From contig OZ244055.1 of NCBI GenBank assembly GCA_965214975.1, positions 3,162,001-3,226,000 on the forward strand: a stretch of 64,000 nucleotides of DNA, written 5' to 3'. Origin of the DNA: JAJEBT01 sp965214975. GTDB taxonomy: Bacteria > Pseudomonadota > Alphaproteobacteria > MPNO01 > UBA830. The first letter of the stretch is position 1; each line of letters starts with the position of its first letter. The notes beneath the pieces were generated by a model, which worked only from the letters and a program-made list of their open reading frames with translations, was not told the origin of the DNA and ran no database searches. Below are positions 26,591-35,900 of the stretch, piece after piece. A program made the position numbers and the translations under genes.

Positions 26591-26723
26591 CTCCCCGGTC
26601 GCCGCGGCGCTCCGCACGCCGGACCCGCCGCGCCGCCGGTCCGCCGGCATCGGGGTCCGACCCCTCCCGCCCGAACCGCGAACCGGACCGTCCGTGATCG
26701 GGGAGCGCGGGTCGGGCCCGGCG

Positions 26724-26901
26724 GGTCGGCTTGAACGGCATGCCGGAATCCGGATAATGCCCGCCTTGGAGACATGAGGCCGCTCTTCCATCGGTGTTGT
26801 CGCGGATCCGGCAGAACCGGAGAGTGGTTCCGGTTTCTAGGCAAATCCGCCCTCCGCAGCGGCGGGCTCTCCCTCGACGGCGGGAGTTTGCAGGTGGCTC
26901 G
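26724..26901 (+). repeat. Dispersed 178-nt element, copy 1: candidate structured RNA with promoter
   Basis: Homologous over its whole length to 52084-52260 (other strand). It opens with GGTCGGCTTGAACGG, holds a -35 TTGAAC (26731-26736) and -10 GATAAT (26753-26758) 16 nt apart, and ends TGCAGGTGGCTCG. Three hairpins are kept in both copies: 26815-26822 with 26828-26835, 26847-26851 with 26861-26865, and 26869-26873 with 26882-26886. The transcript would start near 26765. The VOC gene starts 165 nt further on, so it is either a leader of that gene or a separate small RNA. No known RNA family is recognised. Confidence 0.6.
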
Positions 26902-27066
26902 GGTGCTTGACCGACTGCGAAATTGCGACGAAGCGCGGTTTCGGCCGGCGTCTGCCGGAAACGGTCGGCGCGCTTCCTGCCCGGCGCAGGGAGATCGTAC
27001 GGCCTCGACAGCCGCACCGGGCGAACCGTGCGCTGCGGCATCGGGGCCTCGAAGGGGGATCCAGCC

Positions 27067-27639
27067 ATGACATCGCATCCCAGCGTCGCGAACCGGCCGC
27101 CGGTATACGGTCTCGACCATTCCGCCTATCGGTGCCGCGACGCCGAGGAAACCCGCGCCTTCTATGAAGACGTTGTGGGTTTTCCGCTTCGCCAGGCGTT
27201 GCGCATAGACCGTCATCCAACCACCGGCGAGCCGGTGAACTACCTTCACATCTTCTTCGACATCGGCGGCGGAGATCCGGACCGGCCCAGCTACATCGCG
27301 TTCTTCGATGTCGTCGACCACCCGGGCGACGACCCGGACGAGCTTTTCAAGACCCGCTGGGGCATGGATCTCCACTTCGCCATGCGTGTCGCCGATCATG
27401 CCGCGCTCGCTTCGTGGAAGGATCGGCTGGAGGCAAGAGGCGTTGCAGTGGAAGGCCCTGTCGACCACGGCATGTTCCGGTCGATCTATTTCCACGATCC
27501 CAACGGCTACCGGCTCGAGTTCGCCTCGGTCGAGGCGGAAGAGGAGCGGATCTTTGCCGAACATGCCGCCAGGGCCCGGGATCTTCTCGAAACCTGGGAC
27601 ACGTGGAAGTCGTCGAGGGAATCCGCGGCAGCCGGGTAG
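27067..27639 (+). CDS. VOC family protein (glyoxalase/dioxygenase superfamily)
   Basis: A 190-residue single-module VOC protein. The opening G-L-D-H-S-A-Y-R-C-R-D-A-E-E-T-R-A-F-Y-E near residue 15 and the closing S-I-Y-F-H-D-P-N-G-Y-R-L-E-F-A near residue 140 are typical, with His and Glu as likely metal ligands, plus L-H-F-A-M-R in the middle. The ribosome site AAGGGGGA is followed by the ATG at 27067. The reaction cannot be fixed from sequence. The preceding 750 nt hold a gene remnant and the copy-1 RNA element. Confidence 0.82.
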   Translation: MTSHPSVANRPPVYGLDHSAYRCRDAEETRAFYEDVVGFPLRQALRIDRHPTTGEPVNYLHIFFDIGGGDPDRPSYIAFFDVVDHPGDDPDELFKTRWGMDLHFAMRVADHAALASWKDRLEARGVAVEGPVDHGMFRSIYFHDPNGYRLEFASVEAEEERIFAEHAARARDLLETWDTWKSSRESAAAG

Positions 27640-27748
27640 CGCCGTTCGCTTCGGGGCGGTCCCCGGCTCGGGGGCGCCTCGCGTGCCTGGCGGGGTGCCG
27701 GTCGTCGGGCCGGCGCCCGCGGCAGCCGGGAAACGGGAGAGGAAAGAC

Positions 27749-28924
27749 GTGGCGGAACGCCGGTTCGCATTCGAGGCCGCGTGGCGGCACGTCCAGTACC
27801 GGGAAGTTTCCGGGTTCGCCGAAACGTACGGCTTCGCCGGGGCGACCGGCAACGTGAACCTGGAGGGCGTCCACTACGTTCCGAAGGGCCGCGAGTCGAA
27901 GACGCTGGCGATCTTCATGCACCCGGCCTCCACGCTCCAGCTCCTGCCGGTGACCAGAGCCCTGCCGACGTACGGGGTTCACGTTCTGTGCGCGGGCAGC
28001 CGCTATCCGAAGAACGATTCGGCGTTGATCTTCGAAAAGATCCTGCTCGATGCCGGCGCCTGGATCCGCACCGCGAAGGAGGAGTGGGGCTACGAGAAAA
28101 TCGTGCTCGGCGGCTGGTCGGGTGGCGGCGCGCTCGCTCTCTTCTACCAGGCGCAGGCGGAAAACCCGACGATCGTCGACACGCCCGCCGGCGACCCGGT
28201 GGACGTGGCCGGCGCGAACCTGATCCCGGCCGACGCGATCGCCTTCCAGGCGGCGCATCTGTCCCGGGCCAGAACCCTGACCGAGTGGATCGACGCCTCG
28301 GTGCGCGACGAGCTCGACCCCGAGGACCGGGATCCGGAGCTCGACATCTACAACCCGGAGAATGGCCCGCCCTACGACGCCGGGTTCGTCGAGCGTTATC
28401 GAGCGGCGCAGATTGCGCGCAATCGCAGGATCACCGCCCGGGTGCGCGAGACGCTGGAGAGCCTGCGGAAGCGAGGCGGCAAGGAGGTGGAACAGGGCTT
28501 CGTCGTCCATCGCACGATGGCGGACCCGCGATTCCTCGATCCCTCCATCGACCCGAACGGGCGAAAGCCGAAATGGTGCTATCTGGGGGATCCCGAGACC
28601 GTGAACAGCGGACCGGTGGGCCTCGGCCGTTTCTCGACCCTCCGCTCGTGGCTCAGCCAGTGGAGTTACGACGAGAGCCGCGCCGACGGACCGGCGAATG
28701 CCGCCGGGACGACGGTCCCGCTGCTTGCGATCGAGAACGGCGCGGACGACGCCGTCCCGCAACCGCATACGCGGGCGATCTTCGAGGCGGCCTCCAGCGC
28801 CGACAAGGAACACCACGTCATCGAGGGCGCCACGCACTATTACCTCGACCAGCCGGAGCGGATGGCCGAGGCGATCGAGCTGACCATCGGCTGGCTCCGG
28901 AAACGGGATCTGCTCGAGAGCTGA
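27749..28924 (+). CDS. Alpha/beta hydrolase family protein
   Basis: A 391-residue protein. The nucleophile elbow reads L-G-G-W-S-G-G-G-A-L-A; a C-terminal Asp in I-E-N-G-A-D-D-A-V-P and a His in E-G-A-T-H-Y-Y are suitable partners. A large insert between strand 6 and the cap (D-P-E-D-R-D-P-E-L-D and nearby) sets it apart from simple esterases. The start is GTG 27749 with AGAGGAAAG before it; earlier frame is unlikely. It lies 109 nt after the VOC gene, probably in one transcript. Substrate unknown. Confidence 0.8.
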   Translation: MAERRFAFEAAWRHVQYREVSGFAETYGFAGATGNVNLEGVHYVPKGRESKTLAIFMHPASTLQLLPVTRALPTYGVHVLCAGSRYPKNDSALIFEKILLDAGAWIRTAKEEWGYEKIVLGGWSGGGALALFYQAQAENPTIVDTPAGDPVDVAGANLIPADAIAFQAAHLSRARTLTEWIDASVRDELDPEDRDPELDIYNPENGPPYDAGFVERYRAAQIARNRRITARVRETLESLRKRGGKEVEQGFVVHRTMADPRFLDPSIDPNGRKPKWCYLGDPETVNSGPVGLGRFSTLRSWLSQWSYDESRADGPANAAGTTVPLLAIENGADDAVPQPHTRAIFEAASSADKEHHVIEGATHYYLDQPERMAEAIELTIGWLRKRDLLES

Positions 28925-29437
28925 TCCGACCCTGGCGGCCCTGCCGGGAGGCCGCGGAGGGGGCGCGGCGTGAATCTTCGGGAGAGCGGATCCCTCGCTT
29001 CGTGCGCGGGCGGCGTCGGCGGGCCGGTTTCCGGGCAACCAGGATTGCCGCGGACACGATTCGAGCCCGTCTGTCGGGGGTCGGACGCAGCACCCCGGTT
29101 CCCGTCGAGAGGGTGTGCGGCAGGCCGGGAAGCGGTCGGCAGGCGCGTCGACCGGTGCACGGTCGGCGCCGGGACGCCGACCGCCAGGCGTCGGCGGACC
29201 CCGGCATGCCCGCCGCCGCGGCCGTCCTTCAGCCGGGCGTCGGCACGCCTCCCGTTCGAGCGTTCCCTGCGGCGCATGTCCGTCGGGGGACGGCCGCCGC
29301 TTTTCCGTGTCCCGGCCCCGCGCGCCGGTTCCTCCGGGTTCGCCCCGGTCCCGGCTCGGGCTCTCCCGGACCCCTTGTCCGTTCAGGAGGCCGGATGCGT
29401 CGGCCTCCTGCGCTCGGCCCGATCGGTATCCCGTCGG
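28925..29437. other. Intergenic region between convergent hydrolase and thioesterase genes
   Basis: About 510 nt with no gene I can support. A perfect 10-bp hairpin, CAGGAGGCCG (29384-29393) with CGGCCTCCTG (29401-29410), stands 28 nt beyond the thioesterase stop and may end that operon; no T-run follows on either strand. Confidence 0.45.
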
Positions 29438-29836
29438 TCAGAGGCGCGCCCGCTTCTTCTCCAGACGCTCCTTCTGGCGGTCGCGATCGATGACGAACCT
29501 CACGTGACGCGCCTTGCCCACGAGATCGAGGCCGTCGTGGACCTCCGCCTCGAGCGTCACTCTCCTGCCGTCCACTTCCGTGATCTCGGCCGACACCGTG
29601 GCCGTCATTCCGAGGAGCGTCGCCCCGAGGTGGTCGGCGGAGACATGCGCGCCGACCGTCTCCTCGCCCTCGTCGAGATGCTCGCCGACCAGAAGCCGTG
29701 ACGTTTCCTCGATGTCGCGCACCATGCTGGGTGTCGCGTAGACGCGGAGTTCGTCGCCCATGAAGGGGATCGTGCGCTCGGCGTCGACCGTCCAGGCGCG
29801 TTCGCTCCTGAGGCCGGGTTTGAGAGTGTCCTTCAT
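29438..29836 (-). CDS. Hotdog-fold thioesterase (FlK-like)
   Basis: A 132-residue hotdog protein resembling fluoroacetyl-CoA thioesterase-type enzymes: V-Y-A-T-P-S-M-V-R-D-I-E-E near residue 32 supplies Thr and Glu, and A-H-V-S-A-D-H-L-G-A-T near residue 63 supplies His; V-H-D-G-L-D-L-V-G-K-A-R-H-V-R-F-V near the end is also typical. It releases CoA from acyl-CoA esters. Its ATG overlaps the stop of the acyl-CoA ligase (ATGA), so making and breaking of a CoA ester are coupled. Confidence 0.85.
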   Translation of the reverse strand: MKDTLKPGLRSERAWTVDAERTIPFMGDELRVYATPSMVRDIEETSRLLVGEHLDEGEETVGAHVSADHLGATLLGMTATVSAEITEVDGRRVTLEAEVHDGLDLVGKARHVRFVIDRDRQKERLEKKRARL

Positions 29837-31374
29837 TCCGGGTTTTCTCCGTAGGTCTTTCTGAGCTCGTTTTTCAGGATCTTGCCCATGGCGCTCTTGG
29901 GCAGTTCGCCGACCAGCGCGACGCGGCGCGGGATCTTGTAGCCGCCGATCTTGCCCCGGCAATGCGCGATTATCGCGTCGGCGTCGAGCGTCGCGTCCGG
30001 CCGCGGCACGATGACGGCGAAAAGAGCTTCCCCGAACGCTTCGTCGGGCACGCCGATCACCGCGCATTCGAGAACGTCCCCGTGCTGGTAGAGCACCGCC
30101 TCGACCTCCGACGAATACACGTTCTCGCCGCCGGTGATGATCACGTCCTTGCTGCGGTCGAGCAGAAAGAGATAGCCGTTCTCGTCCATGCGGCCGATGT
30201 CGCCGGTGCGGAACCATCCGTCCGGGAAGAGCTCGGCGTTCTCGTCGGGGCGGTTGAGATAGCCACGCGTCACGTTGGGGCCGCGCACCGCGACCTCTCC
30301 GGCCTCTCCGACCGCGGCAGGGGCGTCGTCTTTCAGGATCCGCATGTCCACGCCGATCACCGGCCGGCCGGCGGCCTTCAGGATCCGGTGGTCGCCGGAC
30401 GCGATCGCCGCCTCGTGAACGTCCTCGTCGAGCGTGGTCAGGATGGGCGAAGTCTCGGTGAGGCCGTAGCCCTGCTGGATCCTTGTTCCCGGAAAAGCGT
30501 CCATGGTGCGGCGGATCCACTCGACGGCCATCGGCGAGGAGCCGTAGAACAGCCGGTTCAGGGAAGACAGGTCGTAGCGCCCGAAGTCCGGATCCTGCAG
30601 TGTCAGGATGACCATCGTCGGCGGCAGCATGACCGACGTCGCGCGGCTCTCCTGGATCGCCTGCAGCAGGTTTTGCGGGGTGAAGACCGGAAGATAGGCG
30701 TGCGCGGCGCCGCTGAGCGTGTATCCGGTGCCGAGAAGATCCGCAGAGTGGAACATCGGCGCCACGTGAAGGTAGACGTCGTCGGCGGCCATTTTCATCG
30801 CCGCCGCGCATTGCATGCCGTTCGAGAACACGTTGCGGTGGCTCAGCGGCACTCCCTTGGAGCGGCCGGTGGTTCCGCCGGTGTAGAGAAGGATCGCCGT
30901 CTCGTCCTCGCCGCTCGGACTGCCCTCCGAAGGTTCGGCGCCGGCGATCAGGTCGTCGGTCCGCTCGAGCGGCGTGCCGGCCTCGCCCGAGATGCAGACC
31001 GCCGAATCCCGCCACGGCGCGAACGCATCGTCCGCGAGCAGATCCAGGAACGCGTCCTCGACGAACAGCCGGGCGACGCCCGAATCGTCGAGAATGAACC
31101 GGATCTCCGGCGGTGCGAGCCGGTAGTTCACGGGCACCGGAACCGAGCCGTTCCAGTAGCCGGCATGGAGAAGCTCGCAGTGCCGCCGCGTGTTGCGGCA
31201 GACGATGCCGAAACGGGCGCCCTTGCCGACCCCGAGAGTCCCGAGAGCGCCCGCAAGGCGCCGCACGCGCCGCATGTGCTCCGACCACGTGAAGCCGCCC
31301 TCGCCGTCGACCATCGCCGTGCGCGTGCCGAACACGCGGTCCGCCCGCTCCAGAGCCGAACGCATTGTGAGCAT
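29833..31374 (-). CDS. AMP-dependent acyl-CoA ligase
   Basis: A 513-residue member of the acyl-adenylate-forming family. Seen in order: the phosphate loop L-Y-T-G-G-T-T-G-R-S-K-G near residue 168, Y-G-L-T-E-T-S-P near residue 303, G-W-F-R-T-G-D-I-G near residue 393 and the catalytic lysine region K-S-A-M-G-K-I-L-K near residue 500. It activates a carboxylic acid to its CoA thioester; fatty or aromatic acids are both possible. GGAGGGG stands 11 nt before the ATG. It is divergent from tyrS. Confidence 0.92.
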   Translation of the reverse strand: MLTMRSALERADRVFGTRTAMVDGEGGFTWSEHMRRVRRLAGALGTLGVGKGARFGIVCRNTRRHCELLHAGYWNGSVPVPVNYRLAPPEIRFILDDSGVARLFVEDAFLDLLADDAFAPWRDSAVCISGEAGTPLERTDDLIAGAEPSEGSPSGEDETAILLYTGGTTGRSKGVPLSHRNVFSNGMQCAAAMKMAADDVYLHVAPMFHSADLLGTGYTLSGAAHAYLPVFTPQNLLQAIQESRATSVMLPPTMVILTLQDPDFGRYDLSSLNRLFYGSSPMAVEWIRRTMDAFPGTRIQQGYGLTETSPILTTLDEDVHEAAIASGDHRILKAAGRPVIGVDMRILKDDAPAAVGEAGEVAVRGPNVTRGYLNRPDENAELFPDGWFRTGDIGRMDENGYLFLLDRSKDVIITGGENVYSSEVEAVLYQHGDVLECAVIGVPDEAFGEALFAVIVPRPDATLDADAIIAHCRGKIGGYKIPRRVALVGELPKSAMGKILKNELRKTYGENPE

Positions 31375-31487
31375 GGTGCCGGAACCCCTCCCGCGACGGG
31401 GCAATCTATCCCATGGCCGTTTCCGGCTAAAGGCCCGGACGGCGGCGGGCGCCGGCGTCGCGCGCCGTTCCGGAAAGCGCGCGCCGA

Positions 31488-31515
31488 TTGCACGGCCGTT
31501 CGTTTGCCCTAGTAT
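31488..31515 (+). promoter_or_regulatory. Promoter of tyrS
   Basis: TTGCAC (31488-31493), a 16-nt spacer and TAGTAT (31510-31515). Transcription would start about 110 nt before the tyrS ATG. Confidence 0.5.
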
Positions 31516-31634
31516 GCCCGGGCACGCTTCCGTGCCGTCCCGACGGTGCCGCCCGCGACGTTCCGGCAGCCGGCTCCGGCCCCGGGATTCGCAGGCATGC
31601 CGGGCGGCGGGGCGCACCGCATCGAGGCCACGCG

Positions 31635-32885
31635 ATGTCCGAATTGCGATCGACGTTTCTCGCCACGGTCGCGGAGCGGGGTTTCCTGCATCAATGCACC
31701 GATCTCGAGCGGCTCGACGCGCTGCTCGCCGACGGCGGGCCGCGGACCTGCTACATCGGGTTCGACTGCACGGCCGACAGTCTGCATGTCGGCAATCTGC
31801 TGTCCGTCATGCTGCTGCGCTGGTTCCAGAAATCCGGCCACAGGCCGATCGTGCTCATGGGCGGCGGAACCAGCAAGGTCGGGGATCCGTCCGGCAAGGA
31901 CGAGAGCCGGAAACTCCTGACCGTCGAGCGGATCGCCGCCAACAAGGCCGGCATCCAGAAGGTCTTCGCGAAATTCCTGACCTTCGGCGACGGGTCGGCC
32001 GACGCCGTCATGGCCGACAACGCCGAATGGCTCGACGGACTCGCCTACATCCCCTTCCTCAGGGAGTACGGCAGCCGCTTCACCATCAACCGCATGCTCG
32101 GCTTCGATTCCGTCCGGCTGCGGCTCGACCGCGAGCAGCCGCTGACCTTTCTCGAGTTCAACTACATGATCCTGCAGGCCTACGACTTCCTCGAACTCGG
32201 CCGCCGCCACGGCTGCATCCTCCAGATGGGCGGGTCCGATCAATGGGGCAACATCGTCAACGGCGTCGAGCTCGGTCGCCGTGCCGACGGCATGGAGCTG
32301 TTCGGGCTGACGTCCCCGCTGATCACCACCTCCTCCGGAGCCAAGATGGGCAAGACCGCCGACGGTGCGGTCTGGCTGAACGCCGACCGGGTGAGTCCCT
32401 ATCACTACTGGCAGTTCTGGCGCAACGCCGAAGACGGCGACGTCGGCCGCTTCCTGAGGCTGTTCACGGAACTGCCGCTCGACGAGATCGCGAGACTCGA
32501 GGCCCTCGAAGGCGCCGAGATCAACGACGCCAAGAAGATTCTCGCGGACGAGGCGACGGCCCTGTGCCATGGCCGGGATGCCGCCGAGGCGGCGCGGCGC
32601 ACGGCGCAGGAGACCTTCGAGCGGGGGAAATCCTCCGAAGGCCTGCCGACCGTCGAGATCCCGCGCGCCGAGCTTGCCGCCGGCCTGCCGGCGTTCGAGC
32701 TGTTCCGGCGCGCGAACCTCGCCGGAACCGGCGGCGAGGCGCGCCGCCTGATCCGGGGCGGAGGCGGCCGCGTCAACGACGAACGGCTCGACGACGAGAA
32801 CCGGCTCGTGGCGCTCGCCGACGGGGACGGCGTGCTCAAGCTGTCCGCGGGCAGGAAACGCCACGTCCTGGTCCGGCCGGTCTGA
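31635..32885 (+). CDS. tyrS: Tyrosyl-tRNA synthetase
   Basis: A 416-residue class I synthetase that charges tRNA-Tyr. The HIGH-type motif is H-V-G-N near residue 51, Y-I-G-F-D-C-T-A-D near residue 40 binds tyrosine, G-G-S-D-Q-W-G-N-I near residue 196 is diagnostic, and the KMSKS motif reads K-M-G-K-T near residue 237. A C-terminal S4 domain starts near residue 350. The KMGKT variant is common in Proteobacteria. It converges on the YhdP-like gene with a 16-nt gap. Confidence 0.97.
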   Translation: MSELRSTFLATVAERGFLHQCTDLERLDALLADGGPRTCYIGFDCTADSLHVGNLLSVMLLRWFQKSGHRPIVLMGGGTSKVGDPSGKDESRKLLTVERIAANKAGIQKVFAKFLTFGDGSADAVMADNAEWLDGLAYIPFLREYGSRFTINRMLGFDSVRLRLDREQPLTFLEFNYMILQAYDFLELGRRHGCILQMGGSDQWGNIVNGVELGRRADGMELFGLTSPLITTSSGAKMGKTADGAVWLNADRVSPYHYWQFWRNAEDGDVGRFLRLFTELPLDEIARLEALEGAEINDAKKILADEATALCHGRDAAEAARRTAQETFERGKSSEGLPTVEIPRAELAAGLPAFELFRRANLAGTGGEARRLIRGGGGRVNDERLDDENRLVALADGDGVLKLSAGRKRHVLVRPV

Positions 32886-32901
32886 CGCGGTTCCGGCCCG
32901 G

Positions 32902-35900
32902 CTACGGGTCTTCCGGTCGGTCGGGTTCGGAGTCGCCCTCGAAGGATCCCTGCGGATTCCCGAACAGTTCGCGCAGAAGCCCCGGCACGAGCAGGGACAG
33001 CGGATTGACGCGCACCTCGGGGTCGGCGACCGGACCCCGGGCCTGGTAGTTCGCCGCGAAGACGCCCCGGTTGGTTCCGCCGGCGCCGAGAGGGCCGATC
33101 ACGGGGATGCTCTCGAGCAGGCTGTTGAGCAGGGGGGCCGGAATCACGGTGCCGGAGAGATCGAGCCGGCTCTCGTCGACGTCGAGCGTGCCCGACGCCG
33201 TGAGAGAGAGGTCGTTGCCCACGACCTTGGCGTCGGAGATCGTCGTCAGGCCGTCCTGGAACTCGAACGGGATGACGGCCTCCCGGAACTCGATTCCCTC
33301 GTTTCGAAGCGTCGCCAGGAGTCCGGTGGGAGACAGCAGCTGCAGGAGCCGGGCCAGAAACGGGGCCCGGATCACCCGGACGTTTCCGGTCTCGACACGG
33401 CCTTTCCAGGGCTCCGCCACGGAACCGCGCCGCTCCGCCCTCAGCGTCGCCGCCTCGCCCCGCACGGCGTCGCTCATGCCGAGCGCGGCGAGAAACATGC
33501 CGGCGTCCTCGATGTCGGCGAACAGGTCGTGGCCGCCGGGAACCGCGGTCATCTCCGTCCGGATCGCCCCGTTCTCGCCGGGGAGGGCCGCGTCGAGCCG
33601 GATCTGCCGCCAGCCGTCGCGGGTCCGGTCGAGAACGAGTTTCGCGTCGGTGAGCGGCCGTTCCCCCTTGATCCAGAAACTGTCGAACGCTCCCGTCAGC
33701 CGGACCGGGCGCCGGACCGGGGTTCCCTCCGTCTTCGTCTTCTCGATCAGCCGGGCCGCGTCGAAACCCGCGCCCGCGATGTCGATCAAGTGAACGCCGT
33801 CCCCGCCCCGCCGAACGGTGCCCGAGAACGCGGTTTTTCCGTAATCGACATCGACCTGCCACGTTCCGTCGTCCCGGCGGGCCCTGCCTGCCGCGTCGCC
33901 GGTGCGGAGCGCGGCCTCGACCAGCCGGCCGAAGCCCCCTCCCCCCGGCCGGAACCGGAGCGTGATCGTGCCGGGCCGATGCGGTTCCTTGATCCGGTCG
34001 AACGCCGGAACGTCGAGCGCCGCGTCCTCGATGTCCAGCGTGGCGACCAGGGTGGCCGGCGCGGAGCCGTCGCGACGGTAGACCAGACGCGCCTCTACGG
34101 GCCCGTCGAGGAACCGGCCGACGGCGAGCTCGTCGGCGAGTTCCCCGTCGAGGGTCAGGGAGCCGGATACCGTCGTCGAGCGGTGTCCGGCGAAACGTTC
34201 CCGCCAGAGGAGCCGCACCGGCCGGTCCGCGATCTCCGCCGTGCCCGAGGCGGTCATCCGGCCTTCGCCGTACTCGAGCGCGAACTCGCCGTTCTTCAGT
34301 GACCGGTTTCCGAAGATCCGCGGCAGGGAGAGCCCGGACAGGTTCGAGACGGCCGACAGATCGAGGTCGTCGATCTCGAGATCCGCGAGCAGCGGAAAGC
34401 CGAGATCGAGACGGGTCGTCTGGGTGCCGCCGACCGTCTGCGGCGCGACCGGCGGCTCGTGTTCGCGGGAGACCCGCGACAGGAGGTCGAGGCGGGGATG
34501 GTCGAGAATCGCGAGCGCGTCCGCGGTCGGCCCGTCGACCGAGACGGAGACCGACAGGGTCTCCCGCTCCCCGCCGATGCCGCGGATGCCGATCTCGCCG
34601 TCGCGGATCCCGAGCGCCCCCGCCCTTCCCGACCGCACCTTGAAGTCCACCCGTCCGTCGCCGAACGTCATCGTCGCGTCGGCGCCGCGGACCGGACCGA
34701 GCGGGCGGAGATAGCTGACGGTGACGCCCTCGAGCCCGGCCTCCCCGGAAAGGGTCTCGATCTCCACCTCTCCCAGGTCGTCGCGGCCGATGCCGACCCT
34801 CGCGGCGAGATCGGCGGCGATCCGGGAGACGGTTCCGTCGCGCAGGTTCGCGAGCGCCCATTCCCGCGCGCCGGGCGCGGCGCCGGGCGGCCAGAACGTC
34901 GCCAGGGCGGCAAGCGGCATCGCGTCCGTCTCGACCCGGACCCTGACGGCGGCGTCCTCCCCGAACACCGCCTCCGCGTTCCTGAGCGTCAGGCGGACCC
35001 TGTCGAGGGCGAGGACGGTGTCGTCGAGCGCCAGGCGTTTCGCCGCGCGGTCGTAGCGCCCGCCGAGAACGAGCCGGTCGTAGCGCAGCGGCGCCGAGAC
35101 CCCGTCGGGGGCGGCGATCCGTCCCGGACCCGCCGAGACGTCGAACCGCACCGTCCCGTCCCCGCGGTCGAACCGGAGCGCGACGTCCGCCGCGACCGGG
35201 CCCGCGTCCCGGAGACCGGCGAGGGCCCGGGAACGGTCTCCCCCGCCGGCGCGCGGCGGCCACGCGGCGTCGAGAAGCGCCGGCGGCAGCCGCTCCGCCT
35301 CGACGGAGCCGCTGACGGCGACGGATTCGCCGAACGAGGCCTCGACGTTCCGGACCGCGATCCCGGTTCCGCCGAGCGAGAGCTCCGTCCGCTCGACGGA
35401 CAGCCGCCGGGCGGCGAGGTCGAGACGGCCGCTCGCGGCAAGCCCGGAGAACGCGACGGGCTCCGCGCCCGGGAACGCGACCGTGCCCTTCCCCTCGCCG
35501 AGATCGAGCCGCACGCTCCGCCGTTCCCCGTCGTAGCGCAGGAAGGCCTTGCCCGACAGCACCGCGTCGGCGCCGCCGACCGGACCGGGCGGCCGGGGAC
35601 GGCTGACGGCGACGCCCTCGAGCCCGGCCTCCCCGGAAAGGGTCTCGATCTCCACCTCTCCCAGGTCGTCGCGGCCGATGCCGACCCGCGCTGCGAGATC
35701 GGCCGCGATCCGGGAGACGGTTCCGTCGCGCAGGTTCGCGAGCGCCCATTCCCGCGCGCCGGGCGCGGCGCCGGGCGGCCAGAACGTCGCCAGGGCGGCA
35801 AGCGGCATCGCGTCCGCCTCGATCCGGACCCTGACGGCGGCGTCCTCCCCGAACACCGCCTCCGCGTTCCTGAGCGTCAGGCTGGCCCCGCCGAGGGCGA

